Assembly: GCA_951213105.1 (NCBI GenBank)
Contig: OX578142.1
Span: 117,194,065-117,258,064, forward strand
From: Amaurobius ferox
Lineage: Eukaryota; Arthropoda; Arachnida; Araneae; Amaurobiidae
Reading direction: 5' to 3'
DNA length: 64,000 nucleotides
The position numbers were made by a program, and so were the translations under genes. Below are positions 24,405 to 34,549 of this stretch, piece by piece. The notes under the pieces were generated by a model, which worked only from the letters and a program-made list of their open reading frames with translations, ran no database searches and was not told the origin of the DNA. The stretch's first letter is position 1. Every line of letters starts with the position of its first letter.

Positions 24405-25500
24405 ATAAGGAAATCTTAAGTAATCCAATGAATCACAAATTAATATATAACACAACATGTAACTGTTTCGAGAATCTTCTTCGGTGTTAAACAGACCTAT
24501 AAAATCCCAAAATTCCAAGACTTTTTCTTTTCGGGGCATCTGTGAGAAAACTCACGTATCCCCTCATCATCTCTAAAATCGTAGTCAAAAAGGGGAAAGG
24601 AAGGGGTATATATACCCCAGACGAAGGATTCAGAGTCTATTTGCTACTGCTAATAAGAAAACAGAATGTAAAACAGCTCAGGTAATCCGAAACATTAAAC
24701 TAGCGAACAGTTCTGGATAAGGCTGTTAATCAGACTACATAGAGTTGTTCCTCTTTCGGTTAGTCTATATTGTTCCTGACATTCGGAAAAATAAACTTAC
24801 AATTAAACTTAACACATTTGAAATTGTGTGTAATATTGATAAAAAATGCATTAAAATTGTGTTTATTCTATAAATATTATAAAACTAGAATTTGTTCATC
24901 ATTTGTAATTAAACAATGATCAATAATTAGCCTCTTTAAGCGAGATAAAATAATATTATTTTACAATAAAGACAAGCAAAAATTGTGTGTAAACTCATAT
25001 TTGTGTAAGGTAATTCTTCAATAAAGTAATGACTAATACCATTGTAAGTAAAGTAGGAATATAAATACATAATCGCATTAACTCTTCAATTTCTAATGTA
25101 TGCAAACATTGCAAGAGAAAAAAATTGCAAAATATGCAAAAACAGCTCACATGGTTGAGGAAAAAGTTTTTTCTCGTTGTGAACGTACAAAACAACAAAT
25201 TTGTCCTTCAGTGCTTGTTGATGTTCTTTATCCATAAGTTAATTACCCTGTCATCTATTGCTAAAACCTTTCAATAATGAATTCAGATATATCCAGTGTT
25301 ACAATTTGCCGGTGTTGCAACTGATCCTAGTTTTTCTTCTCCTTTTTTCATTTGAGCACTTCAAATTTCTCATTATTTTTGTTATAATATGTAGATTGCA
25401 AAAATGATCCATGTGCTATATTAAGGGGAAAAAAGATAATTTTTTTCCAACTCTAGTGACATGTGAATTATTTTTTCTGATGATTGAAATTTTTTAATTG
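24405..25500. other. Possible LTR-like block and AT-rich stretch
   Basis: The segment 24530-24690 has moderate G+C and a TATA-like palindrome 'ggggtatatatacccc' near 24605-24620. It could be part of an LTR, perhaps of the neighbouring Gypsy relic, but no matching second copy was found. The segment 24800-25500 is AT-rich. It may include the decayed 3' end of the Gypsy pol on the - strand, which is not recognisable. Confidence 0.3.
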
Positions 25501-25549
25501 TGAATAAATATTTGAAATATTTTTTCGATATGTTTTCTTCTCTTTGTAT

Positions 25550-26000
25550 ATGTCAGAAATATTTTTTCCTACTACTAATACTGTTTACATCTCTTCTGGA
25601 TACTATTTTAAAATTTAGCATTTCTAAAAGTGCAGATATCCCTACATGTGCACCTAGGTTTACAATTTGTACGTCTTCAACATATTTAAAATAATAGTAA
25701 ATAATTTCAACATAGTTCTTGCCATTAATATATAAAAAATCAATATTTACATTCCCCATGGGGTGTTTTGTAACTTGTACGGCTTTGCTGCTTCGGATTT
25801 CTTTAAGATCAGATATTTAGCACATATACTGCATAAGATAGAATCATTTTTTTAATGTCTTCAGACATCTTCGGCCAAAATACACAAGATCGTGCCAATA
25901 AGGATATATGATAATTCTAAAATGCTCTTCATGAAGCCGATTTAAAATTTCATTTTGCATGTATAGAGGTATTACCACTTGATACATTCGTAATATCAGA
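25550..26000 (-). pseudogene. Gypsy integrase: H2C2 zinc finger and start of catalytic core
   Basis: Around 25980-25860 the - strand reads LHEEHFRI, then ARSCVFWPKMSEDIKKMI. This is the HHCC finger layout (H-E-x-H-F ... Y/F-W-P-x-M-x-x-D-I). At 25759-25553 a frame reads MGNVNIDFLYINGKNYVEII, then YYFKYVEDVQI, matching the first integrase core strands around the first catalytic Asp. The later core acids are not visible and stops interrupt the sequence. Confidence 0.65.
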
Positions 26001-26199
26001 CCATCATGCACTGAAGCTCATCTTCATATGACAGATACGCCTGTAATTCGATCATAACAGAATCGCTTTTACTAGCTTCTCGTATTTCTTGTAACTTTAT
26101 TTCTGAAATTGGTAATGTTTTCAACGCATTAATTACTGAAGAATCTTCCTCAGGTGCAGGACACTCTTCAATGTTTAAAGTGCTCTCGACAATGTGTTA

Positions 26200-26840
26200 G
26201 AGAAATTCATTTCATTGCCTGGTTTGTAAGTTATCTCTACATCATAGCAAATACAGTCTTTGCATTCGCAAAGCTAAGTTGATAACGATTTCTAGACATA
26301 GGCGGCATATGATCCGTAAACACCTTCGGTTTCTTATTACCAAACACATATTGATGGAATTTTTACATCCATAATCTATAGCTAGCATTTATTTTTCGAT
26401 AAGAGGATAATTCAGCTGAGACTCAGTTAGATTAGCGAATGAATACGCCAAAGGTTTTCCCTTTTGTTAAGTTATAGCCTCAAGTTTGTATGGACTTTCA
26501 TCCACGACAATATCGATACATTTTTTCATCCATAACCTATAGCTAGCATTTATTTTTTGATAAGAGCATAATTCAGCTAAGCTTGAGTTAGAGTAGCGGA
26601 TGGATACGCCAAAGGTTTTCCCTTTTGTTGAGTTATAGCCTCAAGTTTGTATGGACTTTCATCCACGACAATATCGATATATTTTTTCATTCATAACCTA
26701 TAGCTAGCATTTATTTTTTGATAAGAGCATAATTCAGCTAAGCTTGAGTTAGAGTAGCGGATGGATGCGCCAAAGGTTTTCCCTTTCGTTGAACTATAGC
26801 CTCAAATCAGTATGGACTTTCATCCACGACAATATCGACA
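26200..26840 (-). pseudogene. Gypsy RNase H domain, partly triplicated
   Basis: The - strand reads DIVVDESPYKLEAI, then KGKPLAYPSATLT, then LNYALI, then MLAIDYGC and VFGNKKPKVFTDHMPPM. This is the Gypsy RNase H order (D-A-S ... G-x-x-x-x-Q ... P-V-A-Y-A-S-R-x-L-T ... N-Y-x-x-I-E-K-E ... F-x-x-Y-V-F-G-R ... T-D-H-x-P-L). The first part is repeated three times in tandem. The acidic residue DxS is altered to DES. Confidence 0.7.
26360..26835 (-). repeat. 161 bp tandem repeat, about three units, derived from RNase H
   Basis: The same point in each unit ('ataacctat' in 'catccataacctatagctag') falls at 26371, 26532 and 26693, giving an exact period of 161. Units 2 and 3 are more alike than unit 1. 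Because 161 is not a multiple of 3, each junction shifts the frame. The leftmost unit runs on into the rest of RNase H, so the amplification arose in place. Confidence 0.85.
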
Positions 26841-27560
26841 ATATCGAACTTGAGCACGACGTTTGGACTCCAAATATCCCCACAAATGTTCAATAATGTT
26901 CAAGTCAGGAGACTGAGGAGGCCAGCCGAGATGTCTTACTTCGTCGCCATGATTTTCGAATCATGCTTCTGTGAACGCTGCATCATTGGCGTCGCTTGAA
27001 AGAATTATATGATGTCACCAATGGTTTACGAATTGTCACTCTGCCATAAATGTTCGCAGCATGGAGTTCCCTTTTGACAGTTTTGGTTAAAATGGGGTCC
27101 TACAGATGACTGTTCATTTCGGATGTTATCTCTGATAATGATTGCTTGTGCTTTGGGGCCACTATGTGCTTCAACACCAGTCTATCCTTATCATCAATAT
27201 TTATCTTTCGCTCCCTGTTGGGCTTTGAAGATGCCACCTTAGCGTCTTTCGTGTACGCTGTCATAACGGCTGATACCGTGCTTCTTGCACGTCCCAAAAG
27301 GTTTGCTGTTTCAGCCACCGAGACTCCAGCTAAACGCGCTCCAACAATCATGCCTCTTTGGAACTCTACCAGGTCTGACATTGCAGCGTGTCTCAGAGAG
27401 TAGGATAGAGACATGTAATACCTATGACTGCTGTTGAGAGAATGATACATTCCCTTTCACGACCACTAGGTGACAGACTTCTGTTCCAGGTGGCGCGACT
27501 GTACTGTAGGTGTGAAACACAGCATACTTTTTCACAGGTGTTCGTATTATTTTGTACCCC
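26835..27560 (-). mobile_element. Tc1-like DNA transposon, internally deleted, inside the Gypsy relic
   Basis: The transposase start lies at 27381 (MSDLVEFQRGMIVGARLAGV), followed by helix-turn-helix residues (VAETANLLGRARSTVSAVM) down to 27100. Then comes a short linker (RELHAANIYGRVTIRKPL), and directly the end of the catalytic domain (HLGWPPQSPDLNIIEHLWGYL) at 26930-26870. The block with the first two catalytic Asp is absent. The 5' side near 27500 reads like a Tc1 terminal region ('cacctagtggtcgtgaaagg' on the - strand). The 3' terminal repeat is missing and the sequence passes straight into RNase H. It is not functional. Confidence 0.75.
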
Positions 27561-28480
27561 ATCTATAGGTTCCTCTTTATTCTGGTCTATTCTCACACTC
27601 TTTTCTAACAAACTATATCGCAAAAATGTAGTTTTATCTCTGCGAATTTACGATTTGTTTCCACTTAGCTTTAAATTGTAATCTTTACATTTTTGTAGTA
27701 CCTTTCTCATAAATTGTAATCTTTACATTTTAGTAGTACCTTTCTCATAAATTGTAATCTTTACATTTTTGTAGTACCTTTCTCATAAATTGTAATCTTT
27801 ACATTTTTGTAGTACCTTTCTCAATGCTTCATTATGTAGTTTTAAAATATTTTCTCACACCAAAATGCCGTCGAAAAAATTAAATTCTCAGCGTTAGGAA
27901 TATCTTCCACTATATGACATACGCAAAAATCTGCATCTACCAAAAATGGCTACGAAAAAGTTCACAAATAGAAACTTTCCTCATCAAGCTATAAATGCCA
28001 AAATTGAGACAAGGTATCAATAGTACTAAATTATTTAGCATCAGAAAGTTTACTACTAATATCTTCGACAGATGAGAGATTAAAATGCTATCGCTTGATT
28101 TGTTTTATTTATAATCTAGGGATCAAAACGAATTCTCAAATCCTCCATTTTTCTTATAAACTATTACAATTGGATACCCACTGTGTTGGTTTCGCAACCT
28201 TTTTAATTATATACCTCATATCAGTCATTCGATCCAGCTCATCTTTCAAACTATTTATTTTGAACCGTAAACGAAACTCGCCTAGTGTGTGTCCCAATAG
28301 GTACTGCTTCTTCAGAAAGTAAAACGTGGTGCTTACCTGGAAGCTTTAAAAACCCTTCAAAATTTTTTAACAGAATTTCAAAATACTTTGCAGATTATTA
28401 TTTAAAACACTGCTATCCCCTAGTTTTTAATAAGCTTCCGTTTTTCCGAACATGCTCCCAAGCACAAAACCAAACAACAT
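27561..28480 (-). pseudogene. Gypsy reverse transcriptase
   Basis: The - strand from 28400 reads FEGFLKLPGKHHVLL, then LKDELDRMTDM, then KPTQWVSN, then a frame-shifted 'VYKKNGG-LR' and 'SSVEDISSKLSDAK'. This is the fingers/palm entry of a Gypsy RT. Further on, NEALRKVLQKCKDYNL and KLSGNKS, then VRIDQNKEEPIDGV, match the thumb and connection. The YxDD catalytic segment is not recognisable and appears deleted. Several frame changes are needed. Confidence 0.7.
27673..27823 (-). repeat. 38 bp tandem repeat, four units, within the RT thumb
   Basis: Units begin at 27673, 27711, 27749 and 27787 and are nearly identical (one T/A change in unit 2). On the - strand the unit encodes RKVLQKCKDYNL, and the RT frame continues correctly only at the outer edges, so it is an in-place expansion. 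Period 38 shifts the frame at every step. Confidence 0.9.
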
Positions 28481-28489
28481 AATTCCAAG

Positions 28490-29440
28490 TGTGAGTAATT
28501 TACGTACGCTATTATCGTTTTCTGAATACAGCAAGCTTATTTAATATAAGGTTGGGCACTCAGCCCGGCAACCAGTGAAAAAGTTGTTAGTTTGACGTAA
28601 TGGGAATTAAGTTTCATCACGTGTGACGTCACAGTCCAGAGTAAAACTTCAGTTGGAGTTGTCGAAACACAAAAGGGTTTCGCATTATTACAGTTAAAAT
28701 TGTTTGTTAATTTTGAAGTGGAAATAACCAGGCTTAAACAACTTGCGCAAAGATTTAAAATTGTGCTCTGCATACAGAATCCAGTGAAGACCAAGGAAAT
28801 TTAGTGACGTTGTTCGGTACCCCTTAAGAGCCCGAGAACAAAATGCTCGCGTCCTTAATTCTCATGTCGTCAGATGCGCAGAGCCAAGTAAAATTAATGA
28901 AGTCAGACATGCTCAGGATAAGCATTCTCCTGAAGCATATGCACATGTTCGACGATTTGGGTTTGTTTACGTTATACGCTTTTAATAAAGTAAGAAATTA
29001 CAGTATTTCAAAATACCTTTTATGCAATAATAGCACTTTATACACATTATTTTCTTCTTATTTATTTTATAACTTTTAGCTGATTAATTAAATCTTAAAC
29101 GAGAGTAAAAGTTCCATATGTTCATCGAAGATTCTTCGTGAGTGTGTTTCGGTTAGGCCTAACCGAAACTTAGAGCTTCCACCATTATTCTCCAGTTACT
29201 TGAGGAAGATGATATCAAATCCGATTTAATGAGATAATTTTGAGTCGCTTTACTAAGGTAAATAATACTATATAAAATTAATACTAAAAATATTCTTTTT
29301 GAAGATATCTTTGGCATAAAAAAACAAACTTGATGATCTCTTGCATTTATTAACTGTCAGTAAGTAAAAAAATGTCCGTGATATTTCACGGGTCTCTAGT
29401 TGATTTCTAAGAATCTCTGATAACTAGAAATTCCAAATAT
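28490..29440. other. Unidentified block between Gypsy protease and RT
   Basis: The segment 28535-28830 has higher G+C and begins 'ggttgggcactcagcccggc'. It contains a CRE-like TGACGTCAC. On the + strand there is an open stretch reading ETQKGFALLQLKLFVNFEVE and onward to KTKEI, followed by another frame MLASLILMSSDAQSQVKLMK. No family is recognised. It may be a separate insertion in the Gypsy relic. The segment 29090-29440 is AT-rich apart from the palindrome listed separately. Confidence 0.3.
29146..29169. repeat. 24 bp perfect palindrome
   Basis: GTTTCGGTTAGG is followed with no spacer by its exact reverse complement. A perfect palindrome of this length without a loop is rare by chance. It may mark an inverted-repeat junction or a binding site. 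Confidence 0.8.
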
Positions 29441-29454
29441 ACATTAGACGAAGT

Positions 29455-29513
29455 TGAAGACCCAGACCGTCCGACTCGTCCAGAGGACTAAGAGCAGCTA
29501 TTTGGACGGCCGG
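29455..29513 (-). mobile_element. 59 bp SINE tail insertion with exact target duplication
   Basis: The insert is bounded by identical 14 bp copies of acattagacgaagt (29441-29454 and 29514-29527). On the - strand it reads 'ggccgtccaaatagctgctc', then 'ggacgagtcggacggtctgggtcttca', matching the 3' tail of the 5S-headed SINE at 58199-58255. It is a nearly complete 5' truncation by target-primed retrotransposition, and it landed in the Gypsy protease region. Confidence 0.8.
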
Positions 29514-29527
29514 ACATTAGACGAAGT

Positions 29528-29721
29528 GTCACTTTTTTGATAAAGCAACCCATCAGGTCCACTGAATCACCCGTATATGTAGTGAGTTTTACTGAAGTTG
29601 GGCGAATATTAATTTCATCTTTCAAACTCCTTAGAACATTACAAGATATCACATTAGCCTGGGCTCCTGAATCTATTTTAAAATATATTTTCTTCTCAAA
29701 ATAGATAAAACAGTTCGCCAA
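29528..29721 (-). pseudogene. Gypsy aspartic protease
   Basis: The frame reads YFKIDSGAQANVISCNVL, then KLTTYTGDSVDLMGC. DSG-A-Q-x-N-V-I is the retropepsin active-site layout (D-T/S-G-A) and the second block is the flap-to-strand region usual in Gypsy. The SINE tail breaks it just after KKVTL. Confidence 0.75.
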
Positions 29722-29799
29722 GTGGCAAGGGACAAGGAATCTGCATTTACATCTTCAACGAAAGAATATTGGCCTTCCCTTATTTTACTTCTCACACGC

Positions 29800-30302
29800 T
29801 AATCTACATATTGAGACGAAATTTGTATTTACCGCAACTTCGGCATATTTTTTGATAAGCAAGACACGAGATATGAACTTATTTTTGCCACATTGATATT
29901 TTTGCTTTACGCGATATGATTTTTGCCACATTTGCAACAGTAATCTTGAAACAGCACTTGTTTCTGTTTTGCTAGGTTAAACACTTGATTTGTTTGGTTT
30001 CACTGACGAATTGAATCACTGAGTTGCCTAAAATTCCGTCTCATCACATTCAAAGATCTATCTTCTGAATTGTATACATTGGTCTGTAATCTTAAAGATT
30101 CAACAGCTCTACACCCATCTACGGCCTTTTGTAAATCCAGATGCGAAATACGCAAGTTTTCACGTAGATCATTTTTGGCAACACCTCGACCAAGCTGATC
30201 AACCAGAACTAACTCGGTTTGAATCATCTTGTTTAAGCAAAAATAATTTCTGGCGCTCATTCTTAACATTGCGTTTAGGTACAGAATGCTTTTCAAACCC
30301 AC
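29800..30302 (-). pseudogene. Gypsy Gag C-terminal part with CCHC-like knuckles
   Basis: The frame from 30302 to 30000 contains LVLVDQLGRGVAKNDLRENL and DLQKAVDGCRAVESLR. This matches the Gag pattern 'D-R-x-V-x-G ... L-R-E-x-L ... L-x-K-A-I-x-I-C-R-A-x-E' common in arthropod Gypsy elements. Downstream (29920-29830) CCKCGKNH and CRSCGKYKF, in different frames, resemble decayed zinc knuckles. Confidence 0.6.
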
Positions 30303-30602
30303 ATGAGGCGTTTAATAAAGTTGAAGAACCGGCAACGGACTTAAATGTATTGCAAATATGTAAACAATCCTCCCCCATATGAAATGCAGAAGCGCTGTTA
30401 CCTTTTGAGGTTCTTTACTTTCCCCCAAACAACTCGCAACCATATGTACGGCTTTATTTTTGAAGCCATAATCTCCACGCGTTTGCTGGCGGCGAATTTA
30501 ACTTTAATGGCTGTGGTAGCGGAAGATTGTGCAATTCACACAATAATTATGTGAAATGCAGATTTAAGATAATTATTATCTTTTTCACCTGACACCATGT
30601 GG

Positions 30603-31784
30603 TGTTCTGCGTTCTCTATTGGCAAAAAACTTAATACTTAGGTAGAGAGTGTAACAGAGAATAAGAATTTGTTAGATGCCCTGTTACATCGTAGTCCTGA
30701 TAGACCGGGTAAACCGGATAATCCGTAGTCTGGATAGACTCTGCCAGCCAACTCAAAAAATTACTAACTGCCGATTCAACATTTGTGGTAGTATTTAAAG
30801 TTTCGCGGAAATGAATATATTTCAGATCATTTGCATATACAACTAGTATAGAAAGGTCAGAAAAATACTATTATATATGTATATAATATTTTGAACGCCA
30901 ATCCCATCTTTTTGGCGAAATCGACCGCATCTTTCGAGATCAATTGCCAACCAAAAGGATAACAAACCCAAGACATTTAAAACTCGTTTTTCAGTAGTGG
31001 CTGTGGCTTTGCTCTTGAGAAGTAATCTTCTGAATGGCCGGCGATCACATAGTGCTACATGCTCGAATGATCGAACGCACTCATGTAAACTTGCTTTTAT
31101 TGAAACATATCAAGAAGGGAAACGATATACAGAAATGTTAAAAGCATTTAACAATAAAAAAACAATAATTTATTTATGATAAGCAAATATTTTGGAGTAA
31201 ATGCTAATATGTTAATAATCGAACTCCCTAAAACTGCACCACAGTTTCCTTTTAAGTGAATATATTTTCTTAATTATAACTTAAAACTAACTCACGTTTC
31301 CACCCCACCCCTCTCTCTCTCTTGTATTTTTGATAAAGATTCTAATAAATTTAAATGCAAAATTCGATTAAGTAAATTTACTCTTTCTAAATTGTTCTGC
31401 TGCGAGCCACAAAGAACAGGAATTTAGGCCCTTACCCATTTTTGCTATGTAGACTTATAGGGTGAAAAGGACCATCTACTTTGCTTGAGGATCGTCATCT
31501 CCCGCAATTCCGACTTCTAAATTTCCAGCCAAGTTTTTTGCCTACGCCCTTTGACCTGCCTCATGTTCAGAATCTTCATCTCATAAGTCTCCACTCTAAT
31601 CTTAGGATGCTCTGTGCCTTGGGATAGTTGACCTGGGAATGTCCTTAAATTCGGCGGAAGGGACCGAAGGCACATGGCGACAATTTGTTTAAAAGAGCAT
31701 ATAGTGTGCGGTAGTACCTGAGTCAAAATAACATTTAAAGGGCACTTTATATGATTGTCGTTCAGGTTTTTTTTCTTTGGTCTG
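30603..31784. other. Possible Gypsy 5' flank; otherwise unassigned
   Basis: On the - strand from 30693 'tgtaacagggcatctaac' could begin an LTR ending 'caccaca' at about 30600, but no second copy was found. Between 31080 and 30880 the - strand has a coding-like stretch (RRPFRRLLLKSKATATTEKR) with no family match. A moderately G+C-rich segment at 31500-31730 is also unassigned. Confidence 0.3.
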
Positions 31785-32075
31785 GATGGATCTACAGCCT
31801 TAACTACTAAACCGAATTTAATGAGTGATGGCTTATTTTGTGTGTTCTGGTGGGAGGTACATACTTTTCTTTTAACTTGAAATTTGATTCAGAATTTCAA
31901 AAATTAAAAAAACATGATATTTTGGCCATTGTATTCTGTGTTGACGGACCTACAGCCTAAACTACGGAACCGAATTTAATCAATGATATTTCATTTTGTT
32001 TAATCCGGTAGGAGGCATAATTCTTAATTAACTTGAAGATAAATTTGACTCAGAATTTAGGGAATTGGAAAAATG
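31785..32075 (+). repeat. Two diverged tandem units, period about 157
   Basis: 'ctacagcct' at 31792 and 31949 heads two units sharing 'aaccgaatttaat', 'ttattttgt', 'ggtggaggt/ggtaggaggc', 'ttaacttga' and 'ttgattcagaattt'. This looks like an old tandem duplication within a repeat family. Confidence 0.6.
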
Positions 32076-32444
32076 TAAGTAAATGGGAAGGGGATGCTAG
32101 GCGGTAAAATACAATTTGCAATGATATATCATTGTTGCAATGCTATATCATTGCTGCCTGCTATATCATTGTTGCATAATCACGTTGATAAATGTTTCTA
32201 CAAAGAGTGTTAAAATCTCACAAAAAAAAAAACACTTTATGATAAAAGACTCCCCGCCAAGCACAAAAAGCAAACACCTTCATCCAAAAAAGTTACAAAA
32301 TGTCAAAATGATATGCGCCAAGCGCGTTCCCGCAGGACTGGAGCTGTGCTTTTAGGTCTAGGGTACCCTACTGAAGGATCATAACCCTTTTTTAAATCAC
32401 AGGTAGCCCTTGCAGAGCTTATTTCGAAGTAAGAGCATGCTATT

Positions 32445-32520
32445 GCGTACCAGTAGTTCAACGGTAGAGTGTCGGAAGACCAGTACGGGGATCCGTAGTT
32501 GAGTCTCGGGTGGGGCAGTA
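32445..32520 (+). repeat. tRNA-like SINE head or tRNA pseudogene
   Basis: 'ccagtagttcaacggtagag' is a good tRNA D-arm/box A sequence. About 40 bases later 'tagttgagtctcgg' replaces the usual GGTTCGANTCC box B. Acceptor pairing is poor and no CCA-compatible end is seen, so a functional tRNA is unlikely. Confidence 0.5.
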
Positions 32521-32529
32521 AAGTTAGTC

Positions 32530-33639
32530 GTAGTCATTCTTTATAATTGATGATGAATAACTTAAACTATTTATATATTAAAAAAATCAATGGTGTATAT
32601 ATATTTATTACAAGCCAACGAATTTTCACACGGTCAGACCAATAAAAGGTTTTGCATCATAGATGACGGCTAATTTTTTTCTATCTTATTATTATGATAT
32701 ATTGTAGAAACATCAGGGGGGTATTTAACTGTAGGTAGATGATTCAAAAGTCCTAGAGACCGCTTCTGCTGACTTTATAGGTATGTTCAGAAAGCTTGAA
32801 GCCGATTTATAATGTGCGCGCTTATTACTGCAACAAAAATGATTTCATTTGTGTTGAGCCATTTAACCGACAATCAATTAGAAGATATACTACATGCATC
32901 TTCAGTAGATGTCATGGTAGAGCGTTAACCAATTAGGAAGCTTGGATGCTGAACGTAACGGGAATGATTTTGTCAAAGCAACGAATCGTGAAGCGTAAAG
33001 CATGCAACGTCATGTGAATAACCGGGAAGGGTATTGTGCCAAATTTGACACGCATATGTGACAACTTTATAACATTGTTTTGATAATTTTTTTGAAATAC
33101 ACGCAATACCCCGAAATGGTTTATGTCAGTATAAAATAAGTGCCATTCGTTTTCTAATGTTAAATCAAAAGTAATAGAGGGAGATGTCTGTCTGTTCGTC
33201 ACTTTGTCTGTGTGTGTCGTTTAAGCATCGTACGGACATGAAATTTAGTACACAGGTTTTGAGAACCCAAAATGGTGTGTCTCGGCAAGATTTTTTAAAA
33301 TTCGAATTAACTTTTTAGTTAAGTTTCAGCACGATTTTGACCGATTTTCACACATATCAGCTCTTTGGCGACTGAAAACATTATCACAGAGCTCTTATCA
33401 TAACACCATCAGAAAGAGCGAAACATTTACTTTCAAATAAACATTGAATGGAATCCATACGATTAATGGATGAATTTTCATGAATTTTTAAATGATATAT
33501 ACTTTTCGTGTTCTGAAGACGTTCCCGATTTTAAAATTGCGAAAAATTAACTGGCAATGTGATTTTTATAATTTAACAGAAGCTCTTTAAAATTACACAT
33601 CACTCCAAATCAACAAAAAGGATTTCAGTTCATTAATTA

Positions 33640-33696
<57 letters not shown>

Positions 33697-33749
33697 ATAT
33701 CTATTATATATATATATAATAGATATGCTATTATATCTATTATATCTAT

Positions 33750-33813
<64 letters not shown>

Positions 33814-34549
33814 GTAGTTTGAAAATCCAATGATAGAAAAGTAAGAAGTTGCAACACGGTAAACCTAACTTTCTAAAACACCCACAGAATAAAATATAAA
33901 ACAGTAAATCATCAATCAAATGGAAAAAAATACAAAACACGAGTTATCAAGTTACAGAAAATCAACAAAATTCAAAGGTATGGAAACGAATAAAGAAAAA
34001 CTTAAAAAATCAAGCTATATCGCTGTACACGTGGAAAAAGGGCTAAGCCTAAAAAAATGGAAATGTTCACTTCGTAAAATTCGTTCTCAAGTCCAAGTAT
34101 TTTGATGAAGCTGACACAAAATATGTATGTCTCTGAGGAAATAGATAGATTATATCTATAAACTATTTCTATATATAATTTTCACGCTACATTTTCCTAA
34201 ACTTCGGAGTTCCGAAAGAATCAGGACGAAAAAGCTCTTGTTCACGACAAGTTCTGTTTGCTACCGTTGACTGGTACCGCCAGCTATTGCACGTTGCAAA
34301 ACATTAAGCAAAAGCTACATGCGTATTGCAACGGAAATTCATTCATGCGTGCTTTACTTTAGTTCGTTCTGAATTTCGAAAGTTCATTCTGTAAAAATAT
34401 ATACTATTCGGGTTTTGAAGACGTGCCCGATTTTAAAATTGCTATATAAAAGAAATTTACTGTCAATCCGTTTTTTTTAAATTTTTTTTTGCTACTTATA
34501 CATTATTTTATACTTATTTATGTATTACGCTTTCATGCATTTTGATTTT
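32530..34549. other. AT-rich stretch with a CA/TG-core repeat and a long (TA)n tract
   Basis: At 33180-33345 there is a Rep2-like piece ('gatgtctgtctgttcgtcac', 'gtgtgtgtcgtt', 'cggacatgaaatttagtac'). At about 33643-33810 lies a 170 bp (TA)n tract with interspersed 'tatctat' units, able to form cruciforms. The remaining sequence, including 33820-34549, shows nothing recognisable. Confidence 0.5.

Larger units (their letters stand above)
25500..30600 (-). mobile_element. Decayed Gypsy-type LTR retrotransposon with nested damage
   Basis: Reading from high to low coordinates, the usual Gypsy order is visible: Gag-like (30302-30000), CCHC-like (about 29920-29800), aspartic protease (29721-29528), RT (28480-27840, continuing to about 27560), RNase H (26840-26200), and integrase zinc finger and core (26000-25550). 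Stops and frameshifts are frequent throughout. Breaks include a Tc1 element, a 59 bp SINE tail, an unidentified block at 28530-29090, and 161 bp and 38 bp tandem amplifications. A short 'ggtgtcag' motif near 30591 on the - strand could mark the primer-binding region. Convincing LTRs were not found. Confidence 0.75.

Noticed and set aside
26360..27823. CRISPR-like or regulatory direct repeats
   Set aside because: Repeats are contiguous with no spacers, derive from Gypsy pol, and the sequence is animal.
32445..32520. Active tRNA gene
   Set aside because: The D-arm is good but box B is decayed and the acceptor stem does not pair.
33643..33810. Replication origin or promoter in the (TA)n tract
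   Set aside because: It is a long simple repeat with no other supporting feature.
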